Numbered from the stretch's first letter, positions 20,416-30,711 are shown. The stretch: DNA of 64,000 bases from Cytophagaceae bacterium (GCA_947450365.1 CANFVE010000009.1:29657-93656), one strand, 5' to 3'. Made by a program: numbers and translations. Notes: generated by a model from the sequence alone, not told the origin.

Positions 20416-21708
20416 ATGAATTACCAAGAGGCAATATCTTTTCTATATGCTCAATTACCCGTGTTTCATAACGTTGGTAAAAAAGCATACAAACCCGGTT
20501 TAGGAAATGTATTGGCGCTTTGTGAAAAGGTAGGTAATCCCCAACATAATTTTAAATCCTTACACATTGCCGGAACGAATGGAAAAGGAAGTTCCTCTCA
20601 TTTTATGGCTTCTGTGTTACAAGAACACGGATTTAAAGTAGGTCTTTATACCTCACCACATTTAAAACGGTTTACGGAGCGAATAAAAATCAATGGACAA
20701 GAGATTCCTGAATCATGGGTTAGTCAATTTGTTGAGCAATATCAATCCCACATTCAGGAAATTCGTCCTTCGTTTTTTGAATGGACAGTTGCCATGGCCT
20801 TTTGTTATTTTTCTGAAGAACAAGTAGATTATGCCATCATTGAAACCGGATTGGGGGGTCGATTGGATTCCACGAATATTATTACACCTTTGGCATGCTT
20901 GATCACAAACATCGGCTATGATCATCAAGATATTTTAGGTGAAACACTACCTGAGATTGCCTTAGAAAAGGCCGGTATTATCAAAAAAGGTATTCCAGTT
21001 ACCATCAGCGAATACCAAATGGAGACACATTACGTGTTTGAACAAATGGCTGAGGAATGTGGGTCGGATATTATTTTTGCGAATCGAGCCATTGAGCCCA
21101 TCCATATCCAAATGGGGGAACAACTAACCTTCGAGGTACAAAATCATCACGCTTGGAAGAATATTCATATTAAGAGCCCCTATGTGGGTACTTACCAAAT
21201 TCAAAATATACTGGGTGTGTTAGCCTGGTCAGTCCAAATTCACGAAGCCGGCCTGATTGACCTCAGGCAAGAGGCATGGGAACGAGGCATTGAGAATTGT
21301 GCAAAAAATACGGGCTTAAAGGGTCGATTTGAGATTTTGGAGAAAAAACCGTGGCTGATTGCGGATACAGCACATAATGAGCATGGCCTACGATTATTAG
21401 GTAGGCAAGTGGAAGGGATGTTGATGGGCCAACTATTCATCATTGTGGGCATGGTCGCCGATAAAGATATTCAACGTGCCTTAGAGGTATTACCGAAACA
21501 TGCCACGTATTTCTTTTGTCAATCTGGAAATCCGAGAAGTCTTTCCGCAAGTCAGTTACAGGAAAAAGCCAAAAATATAGATATCAAAGGAATTTGTGTC
21601 GAACATGTGAATGAAGCAATTGGGCTTGCGAAAGAATTGGCCCAAGAAAATGATATTATTTTAGTAACCGGAAGCACCTACATGGTGGCTGAAATTGACC
21701 AATTGTGA
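20416..21708 (+). CDS. folC: Folylpolyglutamate synthase/dihydrofolate synthase
   Basis: 'LHIAGTNGKGSSSHFMASVLQEHGFKVGLYTSPHLKRFTERI' Mur-ligase-type FolC. Confidence 0.95.
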   Translation: MNYQEAISFLYAQLPVFHNVGKKAYKPGLGNVLALCEKVGNPQHNFKSLHIAGTNGKGSSSHFMASVLQEHGFKVGLYTSPHLKRFTERIKINGQEIPESWVSQFVEQYQSHIQEIRPSFFEWTVAMAFCYFSEEQVDYAIIETGLGGRLDSTNIITPLACLITNIGYDHQDILGETLPEIALEKAGIIKKGIPVTISEYQMETHYVFEQMAEECGSDIIFANRAIEPIHIQMGEQLTFEVQNHHAWKNIHIKSPYVGTYQIQNILGVLAWSVQIHEAGLIDLRQEAWERGIENCAKNTGLKGRFEILEKKPWLIADTAHNEHGLRLLGRQVEGMLMGQLFIIVGMVADKDIQRALEVLPKHATYFFCQSGNPRSLSASQLQEKAKNIDIKGICVEHVNEAIGLAKELAQENDIILVTGSTYMVAEIDQL

Positions 21709-22370
21709 GTAGAAGGAAAACGTATAAATACGACCGAGCTGAAATGCTCGACAATGTCATCCAAAGTACGAAAGAAAATTTTGGGGCCTACATAGGTCGC
21801 TGGCGAACTGATTATTTTAAAAATTCAAATCCCATCGTATTGGAACTCGGCTGTGGAAAAGGAGAATATTCCAATGGATTGGCGCGACTTTTTCCAGAAA
21901 AAAATTTCATTGGCATTGATATCAAAGGAGACCGCTTGGCTTCGGGGGCATTGGTGGCGAAAAATGAAGGTTTAGAACATGTGGCTTTTTTACGCATCAT
22001 GATGCAATTCATTGATGAACATTTTGAAGAAAATGAGGTCGATGAAATTTGGATTACTTTTCCAGACCCTCGGCCGAAAGATCGGGATGAGAAAAAACGT
22101 TTGACGAATCCATTTTATTTAGCCAAATACCGCAAAATTTTAAAACCGGGTGGAATTCTACATTTGAAAACAGATGCTGAGGCATTTTTTGATTTTTCAA
22201 AGGAGATGTTGACGAGTCAAGATTGGCCTCTTTTGGTTTCGACGCGAGATTTATATCAATCAGAATGGAATGACGATCACTTTGGGATAAAAACCCGATT
22301 TGAAACGATATTTTACAATAAGGGATTTTCCATTCATTATTTACGGGCAGAAAACAAAAAAGAGGCCTAA
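21705..22370 (+). CDS. trmB: tRNA (guanosine(46)-N7)-methyltransferase
   Basis: 'LELGCGKGEYSNGLARLFPEKNFIGIDIKGDRL' and 'WITFPDPRPKDRDEKKRLTNPFYL'; GTG start overlapping folC stop. Confidence 0.94.
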   Translation: MSRRKTYKYDRAEMLDNVIQSTKENFGAYIGRWRTDYFKNSNPIVLELGCGKGEYSNGLARLFPEKNFIGIDIKGDRLASGALVAKNEGLEHVAFLRIMMQFIDEHFEENEVDEIWITFPDPRPKDRDEKKRLTNPFYLAKYRKILKPGGILHLKTDAEAFFDFSKEMLTSQDWPLLVSTRDLYQSEWNDDHFGIKTRFETIFYNKGFSIHYLRAENKKEA

Positions 22371-22381
22371 GCCTCTTTTTT
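22356..22381. terminator. Bidirectional terminator between trmB and gap
   Basis: AAAAAAGAGGC-CTAA-GCCTCTTTTTT. Confidence 0.8.
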
Positions 22382-22402
22382 AAAATATAATTCGAATTAG
22401 AA

Positions 22403-23479
<1,077 letters not shown>

Positions 23480-23901
23480 TCATTTTAAACGATTAAACAA
23501 GATAATTAAACAATTGTAAATCGTAATATTCTAATTTAGCCATATAGATAATTATAATATTTTATGAAAAATTTACTTGGATACGTTTTTTATTCAAGCA
23601 TTTTTTGCATATTTGTATATCAAAATCTACCTGGGCGTCAACAGGGTAGGAGCGTGACAGAATGTCACTTGTTATTTTAGCTAAATTTGAAGCTAAATAT
23701 CCTCCAAATTTAATTTTGTACCTAATTGTAACTAACTGATAATCAGTTTATTGATAACTTAAAGTTTAAGTTAAATTTAATCTGGTATTTCGAGTAAAAC
23801 GAGGCTATTCTTGATCAATCAATTGATTTATTTTTTCTTCGGGATTGAGAATCCAACCTTTTTCTGCGAAATTGCAGTTCAAAAAATTGCATACAATTAA
23901 T

Positions 23902-24720
23902 ATGAATAACTTAAAAGAGATTATCGTTGCTGCGTGGGATCAGCCGGAATTACGTCAAACACCTGAAAGTATCCAGGCGATCGAAGCGGTGTTAGAAAAG
24001 GTAGATAAAGGAGAGCTTAGGACGGCGGAACCGTTGGCAGATGGTAGTTGGCAAGTCAATGAATGGGTAAAAAAAGCGATTGTGATGTACTTCCCTATTC
24101 GCCAGATGTCGGTTAGTGAAGTAGGAATCTTCGAATTTCATGATAAAATGAAATTAAAAAGTAATTATAAGGAATTAGGCGTACGAGTTGTTCCACCGGC
24201 AGTGGCGCGTTATGGTGCATATTTGGCGAAGGGAACAATTTTAATGCCTTCTTATGTGAATATTGGTGCCTATGTGGATGAGGGAACAATGGTGGATACA
24301 TGGGCGACTGTTGGGAGTTGCGCCCAAATAGGTAAACATGTCCATTTAAGTGGCGGTGTGGGCATTGGTGGTGTATTAGAACCGCCTCAGGCCTCACCTG
24401 TAATCATCGAGGATGGTGCATTTATTGGTTCTCGTTGCATCGTCGTCGAAGGTGCTCACATAGGTAAAAAAGCCGTTTTAGGTGCCGGGGTAACGATTAC
24501 TGGATCCTCTAAGATTATCGATGTTTCAGGTCCGGAACCAGTCGAATACATCGGCTATGTGCCTGAAAACTCGGTTGTTATTCCAGGTAGTATTCAAAAA
24601 ACATTCGCAGCTGGAACCTATGGCGTTCCATGTGCATTGATTATTGGAAAACGGAAAGAGAGCACAGATTTGAAAACCTCATTGAATCAAGCACTTCGTG
24701 AGAATAATGTGGTAGTCTAA
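23902..24720 (+). CDS. dapD: 2,3,4,5-tetrahydropyridine-2,6-dicarboxylate N-succinyltransferase
   Basis: DapD hexapeptide-repeat region 'TWATVGSCAQIGKHVHLSGGVGIGGVLEPPQASPVIIEDGAFIGSRCIVVEGAHIGK'. Confidence 0.96.
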   Translation: MNNLKEIIVAAWDQPELRQTPESIQAIEAVLEKVDKGELRTAEPLADGSWQVNEWVKKAIVMYFPIRQMSVSEVGIFEFHDKMKLKSNYKELGVRVVPPAVARYGAYLAKGTILMPSYVNIGAYVDEGTMVDTWATVGSCAQIGKHVHLSGGVGIGGVLEPPQASPVIIEDGAFIGSRCIVVEGAHIGKKAVLGAGVTITGSSKIIDVSGPEPVEYIGYVPENSVVIPGSIQKTFAAGTYGVPCALIIGKRKESTDLKTSLNQALRENNVVV

Positions 24721-24744
24721 ACCGAAATCAATCCTTACCTTTAT

Positions 24745-24773
24745 ACCCGGTTCTTAAACAACCGGGTTTTTTT
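24745..24773 (+). terminator. Terminator after dapD, abutting next start codon
   Basis: ACCCGGTT (24745-24752) / AACCGGGT (24760-24767) followed by Ts to 24773. Confidence 0.85.
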
Positions 24774-25616
24774 ATGGAAAATAAATTAAAAATAGGCGAA
24801 TACAACCGCCTGCGCATCATTAAAGAAGTTCCTTTTGGTTTATATCTGGATGGGTATGAAGATGAAATTCTACTTCCTTTGCAATATGTACCGGAAACAT
24901 ACCAAATCGATGAAGTCATCGAAGTATTTATCTATCGAGATTCAGAGGATCGGATTATTGCGACAACACTTCGACCAAAGGCCACCATTAACCAATTTGC
25001 CTATTTAGAAGTTCATTCAGTTACCCCATTAGGCGTTTTTCTGGAATGGGGATTAGCAAAACATTTATTTGTTCCATTTAGCCAACAGTTTCAAAAAATG
25101 ACCGTTGGCCGATCATACCTCGTGTATGTCTATTTAGATTTACAAACCGATCGCATCGTGGCTTCCGCCCGAATCGAAAATTTTCTTCCTGTTCTTGATA
25201 TCAATGAGGAGTTTACAATTGGCGACAAAGTAGATGCAGTCCCATTTGAACACACAGATCTAGGAATTAAATGCCTTGTAAACAATTGTAAAATAGGTTT
25301 ATTGTTCAAAAATCAAGTGTTTACAAAAGTAACAATGGGTGAATCAATGTCTGTTTACGTTTCTAACATTCGTCCTGATGATAAATTGGATTTGCGTTTG
25401 GAACCTGTTGGCCTAATACGTATGGATGGCCAAATGATAAGGTTGTTAGCTATATTAAAAGCGAATAATGGTGTCTTAATGTTGCATGATAAGAGTCCGG
25501 CAGAACTGATTTATGATCAATTGGGGATGTCGAAAAAGGATTTCAAAAAGGCCGTTGGGGGATTATACAAAAGTAAACAACTCGCTATTCATCATGATTG
25601 CATTTCACTTTTGTAA
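24774..25616 (+). CDS. S1-like RNA-binding protein, CvfB family
   Basis: 'LKIGEYNRLRIIKEVPFGLYLDG' and tandem S1-like domains with C-terminal winged-helix-like end. Confidence 0.9.
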   Translation: MENKLKIGEYNRLRIIKEVPFGLYLDGYEDEILLPLQYVPETYQIDEVIEVFIYRDSEDRIIATTLRPKATINQFAYLEVHSVTPLGVFLEWGLAKHLFVPFSQQFQKMTVGRSYLVYVYLDLQTDRIVASARIENFLPVLDINEEFTIGDKVDAVPFEHTDLGIKCLVNNCKIGLLFKNQVFTKVTMGESMSVYVSNIRPDDKLDLRLEPVGLIRMDGQMIRLLAILKANNGVLMLHDKSPAELIYDQLGMSKKDFKKAVGGLYKSKQLAIHHDCISLL

Positions 25617-25698
25617 ACTAATTTAATTCATCGTTTCTTATTTGTAATTTGAATTTGTTCGTTTACTTTTGTGATGTATTATTTACAATCGTAATCGG

Positions 25699-26193
25699 AT
25701 GGATTTAGCTGGAAAAATAGAATTAATTATTAAGCGTAAGCAATTGAGTTCTTCTCAATTTGCTGATGTGTTAGGAATCCCAAGAAGTAGTATATCCCAT
25801 ATTCTCTCGGGACGTAATAAACCGAGTTTGGATGTCGTACAAAAGATTCTAACCGCATTCCCTGAAATCAGTGCGGAGGAATTGTTATTTGAAGACCGGA
25901 CTTTACAGGTGGCCACGGCGGTAAAACCACAAGCTGCTCCTACCATGCCTTTACCGACGCTATTTGATAGTCCAACGCCTAGCCCGTCAGAATCCGTTAA
26001 AAATAATTTACCTGAGCCTACTATCGTACGCTCGAATCTCAGGCGGAATCGTGATGAGGCTAAAAATTCCGCGCCGCAGCAAGAGAATCCGAGCCAAGCG
26101 CAAGAATTAGCTCCCCACTTAACAAAACAGATTGAACGGGTTATCATATTTTATTCCGACGGTTCTTTTTCTGAAAGTAAACCCTTGGTGTAA
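25699..26193 (+). CDS. XRE-family helix-turn-helix protein
   Basis: 'QLSSSQFADVLGIPRSSISHILSGRNKPSLDVVQKILTAFPEIS' HTH_3. Confidence 0.92.
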   Translation: MDLAGKIELIIKRKQLSSSQFADVLGIPRSSISHILSGRNKPSLDVVQKILTAFPEISAEELLFEDRTLQVATAVKPQAAPTMPLPTLFDSPTPSPSESVKNNLPEPTIVRSNLRRNRDEAKNSAPQQENPSQAQELAPHLTKQIERVIIFYSDGSFSESKPLV

Positions 26194-26205
26194 TATCGAA
26201 TCGAC

Positions 26206-26302
26206 TTATCCTCGAATTACCTTCGACTTATCCCCAACTTATCCACAGTTGTGCACATTTGTTATTTTCATTCTCCACTTATCCACAATTTTATGTGGAT
26301 AA
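26206..26302. promoter_or_regulatory. Cluster of DnaA-box sequences
   Basis: TTATCCACA at 26239-26247 and 26279-26287, TGTGGATAA at 26294-26302 (all exact), TTATCCCCA at 26228-26236 and TTATCCTCG at 26206-26214 (imperfect). Confidence 0.75.
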
Positions 26303-26334
26303 CTCGTGGATTTGTTTACAATTTCTACACATTG

Positions 26335-26365
26335 CCAATTTCAAGCTGAAATTGGTCATTTTTTT
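26335..26365 (+). terminator. Terminator-like hairpin downstream of DnaA-box cluster
   Basis: CCAATTTCA-AGC-TGAAATTGG followed by TCATTTTTTT. Confidence 0.7.
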
Positions 26366-26380
26366 GAGTCTATATTTCAT

Positions 26381-26411
26381 TTGACATAGCCACGATAATT
26401 GCTTAATTTTA
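26381..26411 (+). promoter_or_regulatory. Candidate promoter for the MazG-like/two-component operon
   Basis: TTG(ACA) at 26381, 20-nt spacer, TAATTTTA at 26404-26411 (7/8 to TAnnTTTG), 18 nt before ATG 26430. Confidence 0.45.
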
Positions 26412-26429
26412 GTTTATATACCTTATTTT

Positions 26430-26897
26430 ATGCAAAAAATCGATTCCTTAAACCAGGTGGCCTTGTTTCATCAGACTTTTGGGGCGCCTATCTTGGACGA
26501 ACCAACCATTCCTTCCGCAGAACGTTGTCAATTACGCGTCAGCCTATTAGCTGAAGAATTAGATGAATTATGTGAAGCGATTGCTGCAGGGGATTTGGTG
26601 GAAGTGGCCGATGCCCTGTGTGATTTACAATATGTGCTTTCGGGGGCCGTTTTGGAGTTTGGATTGGGTGAAAAATTCGTCGATTTATTTGATGAAGTGC
26701 AAAGGTCCAACATGTCTAAAGCCTGCCAAAGTCTCGAAGAAGCCGAAAATACAGTCAAATTTTACCGAGATAAGGATGGAACAGAGGCGGAAATTAAAGC
26801 AGAACATGGCGTTTGGAAGGTATTTCGTAAAGCAGATAACAAGGTATTAAAGTCAATAAATTATTCGCCAGCTGACTTAGCTAGCTTATTAAGATGA
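26430..26897 (+). CDS. MazG-like/phosphoribosyl-ATP pyrophosphohydrolase-like NTP pyrophosphatase
   Basis: 'LRVSLLAEELDELCEAIAAGDLVEVADALCDLQYVLSGAV' EExxE...ExxD MazG-type signature. Confidence 0.88.
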   Translation: MQKIDSLNQVALFHQTFGAPILDEPTIPSAERCQLRVSLLAEELDELCEAIAAGDLVEVADALCDLQYVLSGAVLEFGLGEKFVDLFDEVQRSNMSKACQSLEEAENTVKFYRDKDGTEAEIKAEHGVWKVFRKADNKVLKSINYSPADLASLLR

Positions 26898-27577
26898 TGA
26901 AAATCCTATTGATCGAAGATGAGCCTAAAACCGTACAATCCTTAAAACAAGGTTTGGAAGAAAATCATTATGCGGTAGAAGTGGCTTATGATGGCTTATT
27001 AGCCAGGCAATTGGCCACGCGAAATACCTATCAATTGATCATTTCCGACATCATCATTCCTGGAATGAATGGCATCGAATTATGTCGGGAATTACGCGCC
27101 TTAGGAATCCAAACGCCCATACTCATGTTAACAGCCTTAAGTACGACCGATGATAAATTGATCGGATTCGAGGCAGGAGCTGATGATTATCTGGCGAAAC
27201 CTTTCGATTTTAAAGAATTTTTGGCACGCGTCAAAGCCTTGATTAAGCGATCCAATCAAACGATTTTGGAAGCGCAAACGCTTCGATTTGCCGACTTAGA
27301 AATGGATTTAACGAGTCATTTGGTGAGTCGATCGGGCCAAAGTATCAACCTCACGTCCAAAGAATTTCAATTACTCGAATACTTCCTCCGAAATCAAGAA
27401 AAAGTACTCTCAAAAGCTGAAATCGCCGAAAATATTTGGGAAGTAGAAGATGAAAATAGCTCAAACCTCATTGAGGTATATGTGAATTATTTACGGAAAA
27501 AAGTTGACAAAGGTTTTTCAAGTAAATTAATTCATACTCAATTTGGCATGGGGTATATATTACGAATGGAACAATAA
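26894..27577 (+). CDS. OmpR/PhoB-family response regulator
   Basis: Receiver domain 'ILLIEDEPKTVQSLKQGLEE...ISDIIIPGMNG...PILMLTAL...LAKPF' and winged-helix C-terminus; start overlaps preceding stop. Confidence 0.96.
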   Translation: MMKILLIEDEPKTVQSLKQGLEENHYAVEVAYDGLLARQLATRNTYQLIISDIIIPGMNGIELCRELRALGIQTPILMLTALSTTDDKLIGFEAGADDYLAKPFDFKEFLARVKALIKRSNQTILEAQTLRFADLEMDLTSHLVSRSGQSINLTSKEFQLLEYFLRNQEKVLSKAEIAENIWEVEDENSSNLIEVYVNYLRKKVDKGFSSKLIHTQFGMGYILRMEQ

Positions 27578-27578
27578 G

Positions 27579-28946
27579 ATGCAAATCCGATCGAGATTAA
27601 CCTACCAATTTACCTACCTGGTTTCGGCGATTCTCTTCGTTTCTTACCTCATTATTTTCGTATTTACCCAACAAAACTACGAGGATAAATTTTATAGCCG
27701 GCTTCGTCAGAAGGCCAATACGGCAGCCGAATTATTAGTCAACGTCAACCAAGTCGATAGTAAACTCCTACGGATTATCGATCGTGCCAATCGGGATATT
27801 TTGTACCGAGAAAACATCGTAGCTTATGATACCTGTTTTGAACGTATTTATCGGTCCAATGACACGATCAATTTCCATATTGATGTCAACCGAGTTAAAG
27901 ATGTTTTAAAGCGAAAAGACGTCCGATTTAGCGTAGACGATTTAGAAGTATTGGGAACTGTTTTTGTGACCCCAGAGGGAAGAATCGTCGTTTTTGCAGG
28001 GGCTGTGGACCAATATTCTGCCGAAAATGCGAAGGATTTAAAAAACATTTTAATTGCTCTATTTTTATTATTTGTGTTCATTGTCGTGATTTCTGGCTGG
28101 TTTTTTGCTGGCAGGGCCGTAAATCCCATATCCGAAGTCATCAAACAAGTCGACTTATTATCCCCCAAACGACTCGAACAACGCCTTGAAACGTCAACTT
28201 CAGAGGATGAAATAGGGAAGATGGTGGCTACGATCAACCGTCTTTTGGAACGCATTGAAAATGCCTTTAAACTCCAAAAAACATTTATTGCCAATGTTTC
28301 CCATGAATTAAAAAATCCTTTGACGAAAATTTCGTCCCAATTAGAGGTTAGTTTACTAAACGAACGGAAAACCGATGAATATAAACAAACCATCGCATCC
28401 GTTTTAGAGGATACCCAAGATTTAGCTGCAATTACGGAATCTTTGTTAGAACTCAATAAAATTAGTATTTCAGATTATCAAGCGAGCTTTCAAACCACTC
28501 GCGTAGACGAAATCCTGTGGGAATCAAGGAGTTTGACGCTTAAATTAAACAGCCTATATAAAGTCCAAATCGACACGCAATTCATGCCCGAAGACGAGGA
28601 ATTGTTGAATATGAAAGGCGATGAAAAATTGATTTTAACAGCGATAAAAAACCTATTAGAGAATGCATGTAAATTCTCAACCGATAAAACCGCTCAGGCT
28701 TGCATTCAAACCGAAGGAAAATGGATCGTTATCAAAGTAAGCAATGAAGGAAAAGGGATTCCAGAAGCGGATATTCCGTATATTTTTCAGCCATTTTTCC
28801 GTGCAGAAAATACGGCTTCGTCCAAAGGCTATGGCATCGGATTATCGCTCGTGGAACGCATCGTGTTGTTGCACAACGGCCAAATTTCCGTACAATCCGA
28901 ATTAAACGGAACCACCGAATTTACGCTTCGTTTCCCGATGCTATAA
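27579..28946 (+). CDS. Sensor histidine kinase (HAMP-HisKA-HATPase)
   Basis: 'FIANVSHELKNPLTKISSQLE' H-box, 'KNLLENACKFS' N-box, 'GKGIPEADIPYIFQPFFRAE' G/F boxes. Confidence 0.96.
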   Translation: MQIRSRLTYQFTYLVSAILFVSYLIIFVFTQQNYEDKFYSRLRQKANTAAELLVNVNQVDSKLLRIIDRANRDILYRENIVAYDTCFERIYRSNDTINFHIDVNRVKDVLKRKDVRFSVDDLEVLGTVFVTPEGRIVVFAGAVDQYSAENAKDLKNILIALFLLFVFIVVISGWFFAGRAVNPISEVIKQVDLLSPKRLEQRLETSTSEDEIGKMVATINRLLERIENAFKLQKTFIANVSHELKNPLTKISSQLEVSLLNERKTDEYKQTIASVLEDTQDLAAITESLLELNKISISDYQASFQTTRVDEILWESRSLTLKLNSLYKVQIDTQFMPEDEELLNMKGDEKLILTAIKNLLENACKFSTDKTAQACIQTEGKWIVIKVSNEGKGIPEADIPYIFQPFFRAENTASSKGYGIGLSLVERIVLLHNGQISVQSELNGTTEFTLRFPML

Positions 28947-29129
28947 ATTTAGCATCCCACATCAGAATGCCATCCCCAAACGTTTTAGCCTAAATTTGAT
29001 ATCAGCCTGAAGGCAACGTCTCGAGAATTATTAGTTTTTACCTTCCTGTATCATCCTTCGAGTTCATAGGATATTCAATGGAATACAGTCAAATACCGTC
29101 AAAAAAGCATTTGAACGAATTATTATAAT

Positions 29130-29157
29130 TTGTTATATAATTTATATTATGTTAAGT
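29130..29157. other. Candidate dif (XerC/XerD recombination) site
   Basis: TTGTTATATAA-TTTATA-TTATGTTAAGT; positions 29137-29157 match 19/21 of the E. coli dif segment ATAATGTATATTATGTTAAAT. Confidence 0.65.
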
Positions 29158-29170
29158 AATAGATTGAACA

Positions 29171-29206
29171 ATCAAAAAGGCCGTCCCTACAGGCGGCCTT
29201 TTTGAT
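29171..29206. terminator. Bidirectional terminator
   Basis: ATCAAAAAGGCCG-tccctacagg-CGGCCTTTTTGAT perfect 13-bp stem with A/T flanks. Confidence 0.85.
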
Positions 29207-29208
29207 AT

Positions 29209-30654
29209 TTATTTTTCTAACTCAGCTAACTTCGCATCCATTTTCAACGCGCGATAGATTTGCTTCAAAACTTCCTTCAAATCTTCTTCTTTTTTCGATT
29301 TGTATCCTTTTTCAAAATAAGGCAATGCTTGCTCGTATTTCGCAGTCACCGCTGCTTCCACATTTTTACCTTCTTTTTTGTAGGTATCCATGTCCATGTT
29401 ATCAACTTTTTTCTTAATCTCAACCGCCTCATTGAAATAATAAGCTCCTAATTGATACAAGGCATCGTAATAATTGCCATCGATTTCTAAAGCCTTCGTA
29501 TAATAACCTGGCAAATCTTTCCGGTATTCAGCTACTTTTGCACCTAATTCCTCAATTTTTGACTTATTAGCCGCCTCATCCCCTACTTCAGCCTCGGCCT
29601 TAGCTAAATCACCTTTCAATGCATCTAGGGTTTTTGTTTGTTCCGCTACCGTAGATTCTAATTTCGAGATTTGCGCCTTAATTGGGCCTTGTTTCGCTGG
29701 AGGTGTAGTTTTCAACTTCGCCTTGGTCCGCTTAACCTCATCATTATATACATCCACTTGATCTTTTTGAGCCGCTAATTTGCGTTTTGCCTCGGTAATT
29801 TTCACCGTTTTATCTTGGATCTTACGGACTTCATCCAAAACCCCATTCATCTTGTTTTCGAACAATAAACCTAAATTCAACCAAGACATCGCATCCTTAG
29901 GATCCGCCGCCACCGTCGCCTTTAATTGCGTAATCGCTTGATCGATCCGATTAAAGGAAATCAACATATTGAATTTCTCATTTTTCAAATCCTTATTTCC
30001 AGGATAAATCGCAATCCCCTGGTCAATTAAAGCGATTGCCTTATCTTCTTCCTTAGCCGTCTTGTAGATTTGTGACAATCCATATAAAATAGCCATATCC
30101 TTTCCTCCGATCGATAAATACAATTCGTAAGCCTTTCTCGCTTCCGCATCTTTTTGGCATAACTGAGCCACTACACCCGTGTACATCGCTGAAGTCGTAT
30201 CTTTGGGCGAAATTTCAGATGCCTTACTCATATACTTAAATGATGAGGCATAATCTTTTCCTTGGTACTTGATTACACCCATATTCATCAGGGCACCGTA
30301 GGCTTTTTCACGACCGGTCAACAAAACCTCCGCTTCCTTCGCCACACTCCCCTTTTTCCCATCTTTGGTATCTAATTTCACCGCCTCAGCGATAAATTCA
30401 ATCGCCTTAAATGACGCATCCGCATCTTTTAATGCAACCGTCGAATCTGGAAATGAGGCCAAATCCAAGTATGCCACCGCACGATTCAACCATGGACGTG
30501 GTTTTGTCGGTGCCTTTTTCACTTCATCATCCGACTTTTTAACAGCCTCTAAAATGGCCTTTTTTTGCGCTTCGACCAAAGCCTTATCCACCTGAGCGAA
30601 CGTTGAGCCTGCGGCCAAAACCACAGTAAACAGGGTTAAAACTAATTTTTTCAT
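29209..30654 (-). CDS. Exported TPR-repeat protein with coiled-coil segment
   Basis: Signal peptide MKKLVLTLFTVVLAAGSTFAQ, TPR units, coiled coil in the middle. Confidence 0.88.
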   Translation of the reverse strand: MKKLVLTLFTVVLAAGSTFAQVDKALVEAQKKAILEAVKKSDDEVKKAPTKPRPWLNRAVAYLDLASFPDSTVALKDADASFKAIEFIAEAVKLDTKDGKKGSVAKEAEVLLTGREKAYGALMNMGVIKYQGKDYASSFKYMSKASEISPKDTTSAMYTGVVAQLCQKDAEARKAYELYLSIGGKDMAILYGLSQIYKTAKEEDKAIALIDQGIAIYPGNKDLKNEKFNMLISFNRIDQAITQLKATVAADPKDAMSWLNLGLLFENKMNGVLDEVRKIQDKTVKITEAKRKLAAQKDQVDVYNDEVKRTKAKLKTTPPAKQGPIKAQISKLESTVAEQTKTLDALKGDLAKAEAEVGDEAANKSKIEELGAKVAEYRKDLPGYYTKALEIDGNYYDALYQLGAYYFNEAVEIKKKVDNMDMDTYKKEGKNVEAAVTAKYEQALPYFEKGYKSKKEEDLKEVLKQIYRALKMDAKLAELEK

Positions 30655-30671
30655 TGTGTTTAGTTATATTA

Positions 30672-30702
30672 AAAAAAATAGCCCGGACATCACATCCGGG
30701 CT
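30672..30702 (-). terminator. Terminator after gyrA (minus strand)
   Basis: AGCCCGGA / TCCGGGCT stem (30680-30687 and 3095-type partner at 30695-30702), A-run on plus strand = U-run on minus transcript. Confidence 0.75.
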
Positions 30703-30711
30703 GATAAAAAA

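Noticed and set aside
26206-26302. DnaA-box cluster as a simple DnaA-regulated promoter of the MazG-like gene
   Set aside because: A terminator-like hairpin and T-run (26335-26365) separate the boxes from the apparent promoter at 26381-26411, so this explanation is less likely though not excluded.
27848-28456. 202-aa antisense ORF inside the histidine kinase gene
   Set aside because: Opposite strand of a clear HAMP-HisKA kinase; Ser/Thr-rich low-information translation typical of antisense reading frames.
29202-29451. Two plus-strand ORFs antisense to the TPR gene next to the dif-like site
   Set aside because: Overlap a confident TPR CDS; no domain or supporting start context.
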